Shown: positions 61,901-64,000 of the stretch, one piece after another
Position numbering within the stretch: position 1 is the stretch's first letter
How the letters are laid out: every line of letters starts with the position of its first letter
Source of the DNA: Clostridia bacterium
GTDB taxonomy: Bacteria > Bacillota_A > Clostridia > Christensenellales > Aristaeellaceae
DNA: 64,000 nt
Direction of reading: 5' to 3'
Assembly (NCBI GenBank): GCA_017517815.1
Contig: JAFWYA010000101.1
Span: 20,407-84,406 of the forward strand
Made by a program: the position numbers and the translations under genes
The notes under the pieces: model-generated
Told to the model about the DNA's origin: nothing
The model's database searches: none
Seen by the model: only the letters and a program-made list of their open reading frames with translations

Positions 61901-64000
61901 GCGCTTAGAGGCATCCACGTTGGTATTGAGCGTACCGGTCAGATGCAGTCGGTCAAAGCCGCTGTCGCCATTGGCAGTTACCACAACGCCATTCTTGGAG
62001 GCGAACGCGATGGTATTGTCAACGGTGATCACGTCGTCGCCCTTGCCGCCAGAAACCTTCACTTCGCCCTTCTCAGCGGGAGCATTCAGGGAAACGAGCG
62101 TATCATGCACCAGTTCAGCCGCCGCATTCATCAGCGGGTAGGCGTGAGAAGCGTCGCGGGAACTGCTTACCTTCACACGGTCCTCGCCCTCGCCGCCATT
62201 GACGTCGACATTCACGGCATGCGTGTCAACATGGATATTGTAATCTGTAAGCAGGCCCATGCTGTCTTCATAGGCATTGGACTCGATGCGGGTACCATCG
62301 GTCACGTCGACATTCACGATGTCGTTGCCGCTGCCGGAATGAACCACAACTTCAACAGGATCGGCCGTCTGGGAAGCAGCAGCTTCCGCACCGGCGACCA
62401 GTTCATTCTTCAGTTCAGTAAGGCCAATCTTGCTGACGTTTTCAGCAACGTTATCAAGGAAGGAATCTCCCTCAAGGTCATCGATATTACGGATGATTAC
62501 TTCATCCACAACAGAAACAGTTGCATCAGCTGTGATATTTGCTGCGGTGGAAGCATCCACTTCAATAACGTCGTCGCCTTCGCCGGTTTCCACCGTGAGG
62601 GAACTGCCGAGGTTATCTACATCCAGACTGATATAGTCGTCCTTCTGCGTACCCTGAACACTTACGCTGTCGGCGTTGTCAATATTGACCAGGCCGCGGG
62701 TGGACAGGTACAGACCAGCCAGCGCAATGTTAAGGTTGAGCTTGTCAGCATTGATGTTGATATTGCCTTCAACATGCACATCGCCGGATGCATCGGAGTT
62801 GAAGCCAGTGATGTTACCGGCCTCATCCTTTTCAATGGCGTCTTCCGCCACGATGCGAATGCTGAGTTTGTCGTCCTGCTTGGACTGGTTTTCGCGCAGG
62901 CCGAGGATCTGCGCAATCAGGTCACGGATGCTGGTAGAATCGGAGTTATCGAGATTGACGCCGTTTTCATACGTACCCTTGGAAACAACAACCGTTGCCG
63001 TGCGGTCGGCAGTATCTTCGTTGTTTTCATACAGGCCCTTGATATAGGTCAGCGCGCCTTCTAGGCCCTGCTGGATAGCATTGGCCTTATTGGCCTCGTT
63101 GTTATAGATCAGGTTCTGGCTTTCGTAAATATAGGCGGAGCCCTTCGGGACCGAGTATGTTTCGTCCTGAATATCGCCTGCGCCAGTTACGTAATCGGTG
63201 GTATCGCCGCCCTCGGTAGCGTCGCCCTCTTCTGCGACGGACATGATAGCTGCATCAGCGCCGTAAGAAGCAGTGGCAATGCCATCGTTGGCAGGAGTAG
63301 GAGAACCAACAATCGCCGAACCAACGATGCCTGTGCTGAGAATACCATTTGCGTCGCCGGAGGAGGGAATGTCACCCGTAGGAATGGCGTCGCCGGTGGT
63401 CGTGTCGTCGCCGGTCGTGGTATCGTCGCCGGTGGTGGTATCGTCGCCGGTGGTGGTATCGTCACCGGTGGTGGAATCGTCACCGGTGGTAGTATCATCA
63501 TCGGTGGTCGTGTTGTCGCCGGTGGTGGTATCGTCACCAGTGGTGGTATCGTCGCCGGTGGTGGTATCGTCATCGGTGGTCGTGTTGTCACCAGTGGTGG
63601 TGTCATCGGTGGTGGTGTCACCGGTAGTGGTGTCATCGCCGGTAGTAGTGTTGTCGCCGGTGGTGGTATCGTCGCCGGTGGTGTTGTCGTCGTCGGTGGT
63701 GGTATCGTCACCAGTGGTGGTGTTATCGCCGGTGGTGGTATCGTCACCGGTGGTAGTATCGTCATCGGTGGTCGTGTTGTCACCAGTGGTGGTATCGTCA
63801 CCGGTGGTGGTGTTATCGCCAGTGGTGGTATCATCGCCGGTGGTGGTATCATCACCAGTGGTGGTATCGTCACCAGTGGTGGTATCGTCACCAGTGGTGG
63901 TATCGTCACCGGTGGTAGTATCGTCATCGGTGGTCGTGTTGTCGCCGGTGGTGGTATCGTCACCAGTGGTGGTATCGTCACCAGTGGTGGTATCGTCACC
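37970..64000 (-). CDS. giant filamentous adhesin-like surface protein, 5' end outside window
   Basis: One uninterrupted frame of 8,677 codons from the right edge to the TGA at 37970. The first internal methionine is at 63244, but the frame stays open to 64000, so the true start and any signal peptide lie outside. In protein order: about 34 G-D-D-T-T-T hexapeptides (63389-64000); a region with RTX-like motifs (62018-62584); thousands of residues of short beta-strand repeats of the kind ...AGDVTVKA..., ...SGTAAVAG... as in LktA-like and haemagglutinin-like filaments; a globular tyrosine-rich part (about 43700-46150); 43-residue tandem repeats (41697-42728); more beta repeats with helical inserts; and a transposase-like end domain (38170-38460). 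There is no LPXTG or C-terminal membrane helix. It is probably a secreted fibrous adhesin; the target is unknown. Confidence 0.9.
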   Translation of the reverse strand, partial: GDDTTTGDDTTTGDDTTTGDNTTTDDDTTTGDDTTTGDDTTTGDDTTTGDDTTTGDDTTTGDNTTTGDDTTTGDNTTTDDDTTTGDDTTTGDNTTTGDDTTTDDDNTTGDDTTTGDNTTTGDDTTTGDTTTDDTTTGDNTTTDDDTTTGDDTTTGDDTTTGDNTTTDDDTTTGDDSTTGDDTTTGDDTTTGDDTTTGDDTTTGDAIPTGDIPSSGDANGILSTGIVGSAIVGSPTPANDGIATASYGADAAIMSVAEEGDATEGGDTTDYVTGAGDIQDETYSVPKGSAYIYESQNLIYNNEANKANAIQQGLEGALTYIKGLYENNEDTADRTATVVVSKGTYENGVNLDNSDSTSIRDLIAQILGLRENQSKQDDKLSIRIVAEDAIEKDEAGNITGFNSDASGDVHVEGNININADKLNLNIALAGLYLSTRGLVNIDNADSVSVQGTQKDDYISLDVDNLGSSLTVETGEGDDVIEVDASTAANITADATVSVVDEVIIRNIDDLEGDSFLDNVAENVSKIGLTELKNELVAGAEAAASQTADPVEVVVHSGSGNDIVNVDVTDGTRIESNAYEDSMGLLTDYNIHVDTHAVNVDVNGGEGEDRVKVSSSRDASHAYPLMNAAAELVHDTLVSLNAPAEKGEVKVSGGKGDDVITVDNTIAFASKNGVVVTANGDSGFDRLHLTGTLNTNVDASKRIDAKVNTDSVEFQVEAMANVTVLDDVTMLPYWQNHTGAYTLIGSTMEAYTDTLANKQTVVLGNAGQKVQAQSFTNYVVAPAADDKGTVNFTASDYITASENELILSNIYVVAKDYHLTTVEKIDAPDFNVIVDADMIDVTGTITGKNILLQAFAEDEAFAEIEDFPTIETQTEGETADEIELIKADVGIYNAISDIYINIGENARLIASKAVDMTAQLWLHHSWIPADAIVNGMLNLDFNPITIKAGYANVNVKGNVQAGGSVHALADVDINVDATNSMLKVVIPVSIGIVGGEAKVHVTDNAKIVAGMKTADETALQDAGVMLRADSAIKIMAHSGAGVTKFNAALAAADFDTSVIVDGNATVTAGGDVRLLARNHLITGVSSQGYPSNQFNVKPQTGVFISGSFINLNTTAAIQGKANVLSQQAGVEVDAASRVANTTVSVSIPVQSKGLQGQFTLFKAVGFTEKLVGVQPAGNRTILGKLFGLAGFNMLGNLFSDATKPATPEATKQANQVLGALVLGFINADSTALISTEGQVMAAEDVTVTAFGEIRNEMRADASLYRTPNLLPGFTQEEVPSTAVGAGLALGIIMQETDAIIEKGMITAKDIDVRADLGDMASSLVAKSGHIPEDKSASLGLAGAIAVHLLSAQNNATIGSGAKYYLLKDGSVNAEANGSGNFITAGDASGKRMRVQINIPAGVLPFQPSYVGSPGFKAIGAGIAVDTIGIDNRAVIEDGVAFNVADGKLSAVNAAASFTGTHRIEAAAGAEGGTSIMPVLALSLGGVNTTSYIGRNSSENTLEVAGDVTLAAHTSMTRNLVSDAQAAGAKVGMGAAFGVIVVSDNAEAELVHSVNAKNIIIDASSISRVNEDVRASSRGIRPAPGTGIAGGNDTSTGNKQEDVEKAISQNTTTGGNVSGKKGGVDKTIDSGVDALKSLAAKLPASKSGNLSATKLNDLTAKRPAAATSEGNVQIAAALAANILFNGSAARIGDNVEIVAAEDVSLTSKQDTDAIIKANGSAVKSNVGVGVAAAVNYLNYDNEAVIGASKVQAGGDITLNAQIVEDAQKRTAEEILAELVNYFASQQGVEVLLGAVAEKQGMKLEQLLQNYPEYNALSFEEKQKASKEITDMIIASLKDAPVSTSVTLAADIVESIMAEFKAVLGDPQFYLGMLTSDNAAADRLDNLFSQVGMDAKATIASMRELLSNALTAKFGNPSELDGMGSRISTIAIAGQGAANVGVAGSAALTWVDGDTLAAFADRSAVVDGDIVAGGIVTLIANAAQKVYTTATASEMENGLPDKNVLDPQVDKSGNSVGVGASFAVSIANARADALVGENRNVTAKALGVKATVQNDVDTVAAAGQDPIGTQQKVAKTIPNFGAAPAAKSNNSSVKDIAADAAVALTLITNNVRAEVKDGAVLALNGGNILNSSLLAGEAVGEEALRNLILHAYQRGQTLTHTSGFAVGKTAAVGASVAANIALSDVIARLGGSGVIKGNALVEAITSNEDEATSLAMVTGMSLDRYLDKIRFAVDLANVLDKPSTGGINAMAVQHMTKKYSPLFAKASNANLPLAGTLMQALYIQTPAAPSSSAATGALGNANTAATSQPLDQSAQQKQSINIAAALGVNVTHHDAKASVEGSFTTGGADVNAENRGNFRTTGTGATVTVLDPNSNNISAGVAVSVNLNEADSFVGGELTTTDGGDVNVDSTLTQNMDGKYAGLLAAQAVAGSIAGKGGKVGMAGAVAVVAAMAQSNAYTLDGTVINADEISISSTDKSKLALRASALQAGGQTVGMGASFGVLYAENDLYAGIGRNNTIHASSLKVNAQRQAVTADDYQFPFDWNTLFTVNVPDDNPQNKGLININISDGKGDDEGKLGNNSLELNMKAEHLTKVLDLLNYASMVNYYVEAIAGGINAGTDAKLGMAGSLSMIYATGNTLAQVGDGSVITLSNKFDMDADTDTNIRLIGGSLGASSDIGVGVNMAGIVNVRERTSWDADGNEYNDIKTDQTIAQIGKDVSLKANSGIDVDADADTEIVSATIAAAIAAGAEGKASVGGGLSVIAAGSTVKALVGENSDLAADNGEINVRANNTSMLLPISASVSGGTAQVAAGGTFSAIVTSNHTEAALGTGVKAAAKNNINVTADSSEELVNWLSSTSLTTGNAVAGTIGVLVSQSKTLASVGERAKLASNKGQIVLKSDGDTLQVVVLTSAALSGQVAAGATVNVSVFEHEVATLVGADAVLVAESLEAGKNVVIVAEGKEKSYFITAAGSASTSGASVAGNIPVVVAQSTTRSEVGGGAKVEAGDTIVVYANLETDLIDIAPTVSISGSGPAGVGATITTLVNQNTVTATVGELASLIAHAAPAVSGSAVTGGYEFSNRDGKRRGVIVKANADTLLVMAAVSGGVAPGGVGGAGVVGTLVNKNQVIAETGKQVTLAAGYESFDDFTLGTSITGDDAEATVEADDDTDLFTVAGALGGGSSAGVGASAVTLVSSKELRAVVGENAIVRATGDAIANANSDDMNVVVTLNIGGAGTAGVAAGVNTLVYDNSVTASMHGDVKALGNVDAKAINKVDLALAAGNVAGAGTAAVAGGTNALIFQSTVESNLGGNVEAGENINVHSMADSLLVNVAGAVAGSGTASVTPVAIVTYFKGSSEAFLTENSVLNAAGNVSVKGESKETITTDAIGATGSGTAAVSGTVAVTVSTQETRAKAKKNVSITANAIDMTAFDKAQFVGVIGNVAGSGVAAVTLTAAVAVMQGSVEAGFMGGEDLQNNLITSATGDVNVTADAVRDIRSYAANGSFSGTASVALTVMTTVLGGKLDQDSADQLSGYNKQTGKNEVGGFDGAAFNKKVFDGENEYLEGYSMDDLGEKLEGDGVRNSDIQLGDDAGNFDASRGYVSDDFSNSNFDDDGDNGRGEDHAFPGDSTDDGAETVTANANTDIDNASNILSTRPSFDPQNAVKAIVGEQGGKIRIVSAGDINVKADELVQMEMFNVTLSASGAAGVGIGVAAAVLFSNVEAGVNNGAVLQAEGDINVTAVSHSEKYSTTSEDDTMRNKYVAKQLDGEVSVIDRTIRVVSIAGSGGIAGVGVLGSAVSLSNTTVAYMDGEVLKSNDLNVSATASYPNTLSVNGMAAAGIASVNASAAVVVTLGETEASIANGASISNVNDVNVSTSSDFDAIAAGAAIAGGIAGVNTGVTVTVNRLHADTYVDQTVSMDNVSALNVTSGNTSNSKIYLFNVGVGVVGANVAGLVAVVSPAVHTFIGVSPDEENAAAAAGTINAGRVKVQSDVESKAKPVMVAIAGGAAGVSAAVMVAINDTDAVTGILNKNVTANLIDVTANLYADSQSLFSSANIGGAAVGASIAYVQLRADNEAVIDATGATVTAPTINVKANGDTIALAEALTVAAGGAAANVNTAIADNRSSNIARIKGDTVGELKAATALNVNANGKAQAEANMLGLQLGTLNVNGSVAVAVLRNVQQATVDSGVITAGDVTVSSKLNETTNDSEKDTSRVTLINGSAGMTNITASIAVAYGRSESTARVKANKIEATGDLNVLSGGNAGTSVSISNLANVGGVTGTVLSGFAYAQGTFKAEIDLPEGGSVKAGTITVKADDILTRAETQLTPSGFEENASIDVNALGFSTNVAVASAKANIKASISGKGNVEATATATNEDSVKVLADSISYAKSLITAPIASLGHTKIMANVGVALLKTEQTASAGGKQITTRGGLNVTSHLNQNYKDYTDHTAHAETTGTAVDVTMVSAKANVLVAGSNASSTASVDGGTDVYMLTVRSDGKSDAYAAPGSTTAGVNLGGIGVNVMTAKADGTFNATVNSGEETVKVGVGGMTIDTGYTAIANAVTGQAIGGASVGVSGMDITTNTAVATTNVTSNAAITGGTVHVNGNAAITANGEAEANATVGQPNGVFSGATVAVNTVSATVSGTQKAYADAESVTVGNVTITSNFNQGKGSTANATTTGAEANGAAFEVGVHTITATNNATNHAYAGGRLEASKLNISAIGTSKAYAAPNGTNVSLGLAGAGVSTIIANASGDFQAYISGGTINTTSTDSDSIRLNNIYTASANAIGSQPKGGVDVSLLSVKVNTADARTSVNAKTAISGAASVTTSGSIDMDASGTASATARIDGLNTVSGISVAVNDVDAVVGGTQKVAIESGTVNAKNIYLDSAFNKNSGYAAKATVGSNGGSNVSISAGTVKTSNADAIVNINVSTEVSGGSIITDGLLHLKTEGTSKALADVSVGSTVNVANVTVLITNASAAGTFEAKVDLGSGSLDAGSVEVLADSNVSSEAKTGAAGGLDASLAGGSYNKASATSSQMVGDKTVANTTRAVFGGKGIVRGDVTIEATATGTANAFSFDSSVQVSGLNVAVNEVYARLDALVEAFVTNTGSMDADNVTITACFGTKENAGKATSSVNGPTGSFKALAAEINKSRAESRTTVRAGLNSNTSTGMAGKLTAKSITVNADAYTSAISKIRNDVNIGLVSYGNFDSSSLTRDTVHGFAQNTEIEANSLNITATGRTTSEAHSTGLLSASLISARSLKAQANVGESDDVRQSVQAYIGDNAKITLSGNLNVHADNTGSAKADVRKGTSVSAVEVANTKAPTRSFYDTQAYVGNGSTIKVGGDVKITTADAATSFSEAVASTISFVVSVDHMYGDNEQNIRNKVRVGNSSIIATGDVLIKSFSSSVMTARTVADTRGGFANDGDLQAKNVLNRSTEAEIADGANIESDFGDIEVLAQSGTNDDIQTIARLEGLAFTDFKHTTTDADITSSSEVTVGKAKLTNTFGMIHIWADASMDKLFSHAYAYASGLGAEPLARSNATVRITPVVQIDGDVAYGAEITARNVEIHAKTTEINVDIFSHASAKALGANVDADSNLTVEINPQTSLKNARLRGYDTVNMTSTSAPSYLSRNIGSRAKVYLGAIGHAVAAADADIEGTSTTNVGTGVAIHTANANINASKYSGTADRIRDTSGFIVKEKEGSVSKNHDAVTTVNENTKFYIGDAAAGIVIDIYEGKNGQTEVRQVGIKDEKSIWNIDQANDKVTFRLISNNKAGYLNMGVTSGHYTVYDQSYVPYVRITNRTNDDIVLSGITVHNDNYINPRVTLGGTATYTIVNTDLSQPEIRVTSRGTGDVAVNGLIANQRGSVTFEWTDDDYDDDKLNEDGVVPMGNLTSVQGVSSVSSGGTVAPVWANMLIISGANNVGESASKRFTAWLFTHAANETVEELKQETFISVDAAGNVYLSLTPMMMEVVPADQWASLTPSTETFEPNLNTRHIMAGGEVDLLLDTAKRLYQKAGTKTVTIPVPGTLEYVMDGLKGLTQDVTIPDRSALEYYLESYDIATGVSVYLLPNGTRIFTDAEGEIVRITEDGIDFGLADYKYDSASNCVTLATGVAFNLTTGELSVMDGYAYEALLSAISGNWLMQLVSEGKFKFMYTDPDDASKVQRDENDKVINQGDLGTVSTVSTLKEWYYHEGTTYYYLDTGINPNDIVKGKLGKTYVLAHNTSADTIRAYLLEGLGAGNTSTSQNQEFHVYEDKYYGSADDWTTITYKGNEYSIVYREFKNREGKYYLVDSEDKLYPKITSTGSTYEWNDFAGLKAGEGVLADFTKFIVRYDDTSHKWYAVVDKGSGESTFELTHVKEVGHTDNHQRSFGVAPDAAASAEDAALRTVYQALGGTYWDVDITTTYETWNLCVWSGKVNEEDERIYYTHAQNLATWQYKLTYSRLNQIGLTLAPTGSEVDDNGQVSKSYTHEISFDTTANDAVTIVGETNGVKIKETSLPSNNLVIDTNAYRITDSLFIQKSSDASLNGQAVIFRTVEDASGNSVVEMASGMAAFTAVYNSVTGRYESEKIIATDLVRDDSDIIYMPVVTIKKTDKSDGTIKNQQVMLESITGFEDGAIARDMLDNYYQFDADANDWVLLMTREEQTQTGVNGVDVDKTLGDKVDNARVTSTTLKNAAGEEVLFIQEAQITLNVIAETEAGILATRTVNGVKEYYTLNQGVWNHIMDYEAAELTGGNLTASSVTLPMVASVYVTLLEDEGQIVGSDGTVEMGGTAEKTQNVSEVTSTQYNLGDITGSSVTITMNDTTGSLIDSNDTSSGKVTNITATAGDVTFVTASSGSIGTAQNPMEIEAAGKVDFRNLEGDSNLETDAFIESDKDIVFSDDITVDGLGQLGDTTLRAESTEGNVFFGNMTVINGGVVDLKANKDIVTQKALDISTDQAGENETSVVNLVAEGKIDLGSANVEDDSSLSINAGAEVVIDSFTMDGTVESETLAKIAQTTIIAGTDVVIGDAANGAMNLDDASLNVTAGEDFTVKSEAVFTDSEVAVTAGSDADETGNITFEKTVTETDVTAEFNTDGSIVLKDDLTAEGSITTMEAGQNVTFDGDANFAQSNTTVKATEGSIELNSSLTTEDADTTLTAGQDVTIDGETSISDGSAIVTATEGSIDLGSTFTAEDATTTMTAGQNASIEGAVSISGGSTTVTATEGSIDLNSSLTAEDTTTTMTAGQNASIEGAVSISGGSTTVTATEGSIELNSSLTAEDTTTTMTAGQNASIEGAVSISGGSTTVTATEGSIDLNSSLTAEDTTTTMTAGQNASIDGETNISGGSTTVTATEGSIALNSSLTAEETTTTMTAGQNASIEGKVSITGGSTTVTATEGSIDLNSSLTAEDTTTTMTAGQDVSIEGAIELTNSTTDVMANGGAINLKDTLTMKESATTLTADKDLTFTTIESEESNLTLTSHKGNIDTTAQDGYIRYRDNEGGNDVKLTLSAGDQVMDAAQDVGNIADKEQSLIIDTNDTLFIEKVNNYYIDFVELTGDAHEAKRPELDIRDGRDENGEWQTGDYIGDAPTDTVYGELKAEMLDNLADLFIERLDRTDWAKILTEDSMANLLASGMITAKDAAAIILGADPNAAVTAEQISKLYKLGEEKNEDEPFTGFEQLAQMILPEFNSSALDKNGEETGKYVISTEKAEEYFRQSLADNVLDIDELASQLGGILTGEEISELIEQAWQNAADNYNEHQLNQPEDPPAREAFIEVGEAVGSAYADNEGSITITQSVGTLTAGKIFSDRGDVTLTSQTGAIEGKAGEEYNVLGKDINLNAQDGVGDNQQLVIEQRDNRPTLVGNMNKPAPNPDSEQGYDDVTTRPLDKDGNPTSEQDKADRPNENWGLETEIDFDWLRVEYEKDATQLNVNAGGNVNIAEKTGDMGLGNINVNGGDLNLEAPGSIVNTREEAQGDLNIRVDGGDADLTAQEGTVGTNDNYLTTDVTGTITADSKGDINVDDAGTLDLIADSSEGQVNADAVNDLNVSNTEGDLTVGTMSAGGNASITSEGAIITGDRLGDPANVDAESIVLNAMDGDVSTQSDPLKVDTKAENGGTLTANGTNVYVEEVTGDLIVDRITADNDAEITVPDSIYDVQHDIAEDAIDAQKNANQADADADKAEADAYVQQGHADILEKQIEELEEILKQQTAEKAPEKELEKIREQLAEAQKKFDEADEAAKKMTDEAEAKRKLAEELRKKAEEITEQAEKQTSSIVAGGDLTINAGKNIGSEDNGLSADVGGTADLNVPENIYISSNEDLNLDETTVSGKVDVTVVGGNVTNDGVIEGESIDVSSLGNDVGQKQDPLTVKVDKVDAHGDNVYIKNLKDTEIGNITAEDEAYIETPGNLTGSDEQAPNIKADDLTLNIGDMDDPIDTDVNNLHGSGDKIIVDNHSKELDVTGVNTDRLEINTDGNITGENIWTHDIIIDAKGNVGTLDEPLIFWADGYVSIKAGLSICNWINLYNPVQPEIPKGELQNWKAAIVLDFEVIIAGKTYTVYVIMGVDRTGNLSVLGIYLCEGKADEAFWLKVLSHLRSIRGIGSLGLLIHDGENAIINPMARIFPNDELLDIAGYADEAAYRRARYNALSTVTDQPESVLAELEAFESEMLELLAQEYETTEAVQTVLDPIRSSVCF
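38170..38460 (-). other. C-terminal domain resembling the IS256/mutator transposase core
   Basis: Within the giant protein, the stretch from NWKAAIVLDFEVIIAGKTY through VYVIMGVDRTGNLSVLGIYL, FWLKVLSHLRS and LGLLIHDGENAI to RIFPNDE follows the spacing of the DDE core in mutator-type transposases: first Asp, I-G-V-D-x-x-G, V-L-G, F-W-x-x-V-L, L-I-x-D-G and I-F-P. Possible counterparts of the first two catalytic residues (Asp in VLDFEV, Asp in IHDGEN) are present. The third is absent because the protein ends about 60 residues later. This is a fold-level resemblance read by eye, not a confirmed homology. Confidence 0.5.
39240..39590 (-). other. coiled-coil insert in the giant protein
   Basis: About 115 residues of charged heptad-like helix (AEADAYVQQGHADILEKQ, LEEILKQQTAEKAPEKELEK, AKKMTDEAEAKRKLAEELRK) rich in A, E, K and Q, set between beta-strand repeat blocks. 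It could pair filaments side by side or act as a flexible stalk. Confidence 0.75.
41697..42728 (-). repeat. tandem 129-bp repeats (43 residues), about 8 copies
   Basis: The period of 129 bp is exact: equivalent TCTTC positions fall at 41826, 41955, 42084, 42213, 42342, 42471 and 42600. Each unit encodes a version of GSIDLNSSLTAEDTTTTMTA then GQNASIEGAVSISGGSTTV and TATE. The central five are nearly identical and the outer ones diverge, as expected for unequal crossing-over in the middle of an array. Confidence 0.92.
43700..46150 (-). other. globular, tyrosine-rich region of the giant protein
   Basis: About 800 residues unlike the flanking beta repeats. They are richer in Y, W, F and L, with segments such as LNTRHIMAGGEVDLLLDTA, WYYHEGTTYYYLDTGINPND, FHVYEDKYYGSADDW and LCVWSGKVNEEDERIYYTH. 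It may be the ligand-binding or enzymatic head of the adhesin. I recognise no family. Confidence 0.55.
62018..62584 (-). other. RTX-like calcium-binding motifs in the giant protein
   Basis: Four spaced motifs of the G-G-x-G-x-D-x-h type: GEGDDVIEV, GSGNDIVNV, GGEGEDRVKV and GGKGDDVITV. They are isolated rather than in a contiguous roll, so each may cap a beta-strand segment and bind calcium individually. Confidence 0.6.
63389..64000 (-). repeat. 18-bp minisatellite encoding G-D-D-T-T-T hexapeptides
   Basis: About 612 bp of 18-bp units (roughly 34), reading GDDTTT with variants GDNTTT and DDDTTT, plus two 15-bp units that give five-residue repeats. It reaches the window edge, so the array may be longer. 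Units are in frame, and changes of unit number would not shift the frame. The encoded linker is acidic and threonine-rich, suitable as a flexible, possibly O-glycosylated wall-spanning stalk. Confidence 0.92.

Noticed and set aside
37961..63064. Several plus-strand open frames of 1,200-1,800 codons opposite the giant gene
   Set aside because: They are mirror frames. The giant gene rarely uses TTA, CTA or TCA codons, so the opposite strand lacks stops. The products have no recognisable domains, starts lack binding sites, and the minus frame has clear protein-like repeats.
63187..63999. A minus-strand frame rich in TIPP repeats
   Set aside because: It is the same 18-bp minisatellite read in another frame. 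The GDDTTT frame joins seamlessly to the giant protein, so this one is a shadow.

Overview
The window looks like chromosome of a GC-rich (roughly 55%) anaerobic Clostridia-type gut Firmicute. The grounds are strong AAGGAGG-type ribosome binding sites in front of nearly every gene, sigma-A promoters with TATAAT boxes, a long-form HPF, a UgpC-type sugar ABC importer, Firmicute-type galactokinase and phosphopentomutase, and no outer-membrane genes. No tRNA, rRNA, CRISPR array or intact insertion sequence was seen. The species cannot be fixed from the sequence alone.

Left part (1-26 kb), housekeeping, envelope and sugar use. An AI-2E-type transporter (cut by the left edge) follows a small membrane protein and a PRC-barrel protein. 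Next come a secreted four-SH3-domain protein, a DacF-type D,D-carboxypeptidase, and a cytoplasmic GH28 pectin hydrolase divergent from an AraC regulator. One operon reads substrate-binding protein - galK - deoB - punA. A CAP/Ig-like secreted protein and a GNAT acetyltransferase follow. Then comes a four-gene operon (wbpA-, wbpB-, wbpD- and wbpE-like) that can make a UDP-diacetamido-uronic acid for surface glycan. hpf (behind a sigma-H-like promoter), a PHP phosphatase, galM, an OB-fold-like lipoprotein, a four-gene sugar ABC importer and a ManD-like sugar-acid dehydratase complete this part.

Middle (26.6-38 kb), a gamma-glutamyl region. A long minus-strand gene train runs DUF6305-like protein - IT-type permease - a 57-residue membrane protein - AstE/AspA-like zinc hydrolase - two tandem secreted C69 dipeptidases - pgsB - pgsC - pgsW. 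Divergent from it are a MerR-type regulator and an exported C26 gamma-glutamyl hydrolase. I read this as one system for making, trimming and recovering gamma-linked glutamyl polymer or peptides. This is inference; no pgsA/capA is present in the window. GC-rich stem-loops sit between several cistrons of the train.

Right part (38-64 kb), one gene. A single minus-strand reading frame of at least 8,677 codons fills it and runs off the right edge. It encodes a giant filamentous-adhesin-like protein. In protein order the visible part has about 34 G-D-D-T-T-T hexapeptides, an N-terminal region with RTX-like motifs, thousands of residues of short beta-strand repeats, a distinct globular stretch, a 43-residue tandem repeat block, more beta repeats interrupted by a coiled coil, and a C-terminal domain that resembles the catalytic core of an IS256/mutator-type transposase. 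That last fusion is the most unusual thing in the window.
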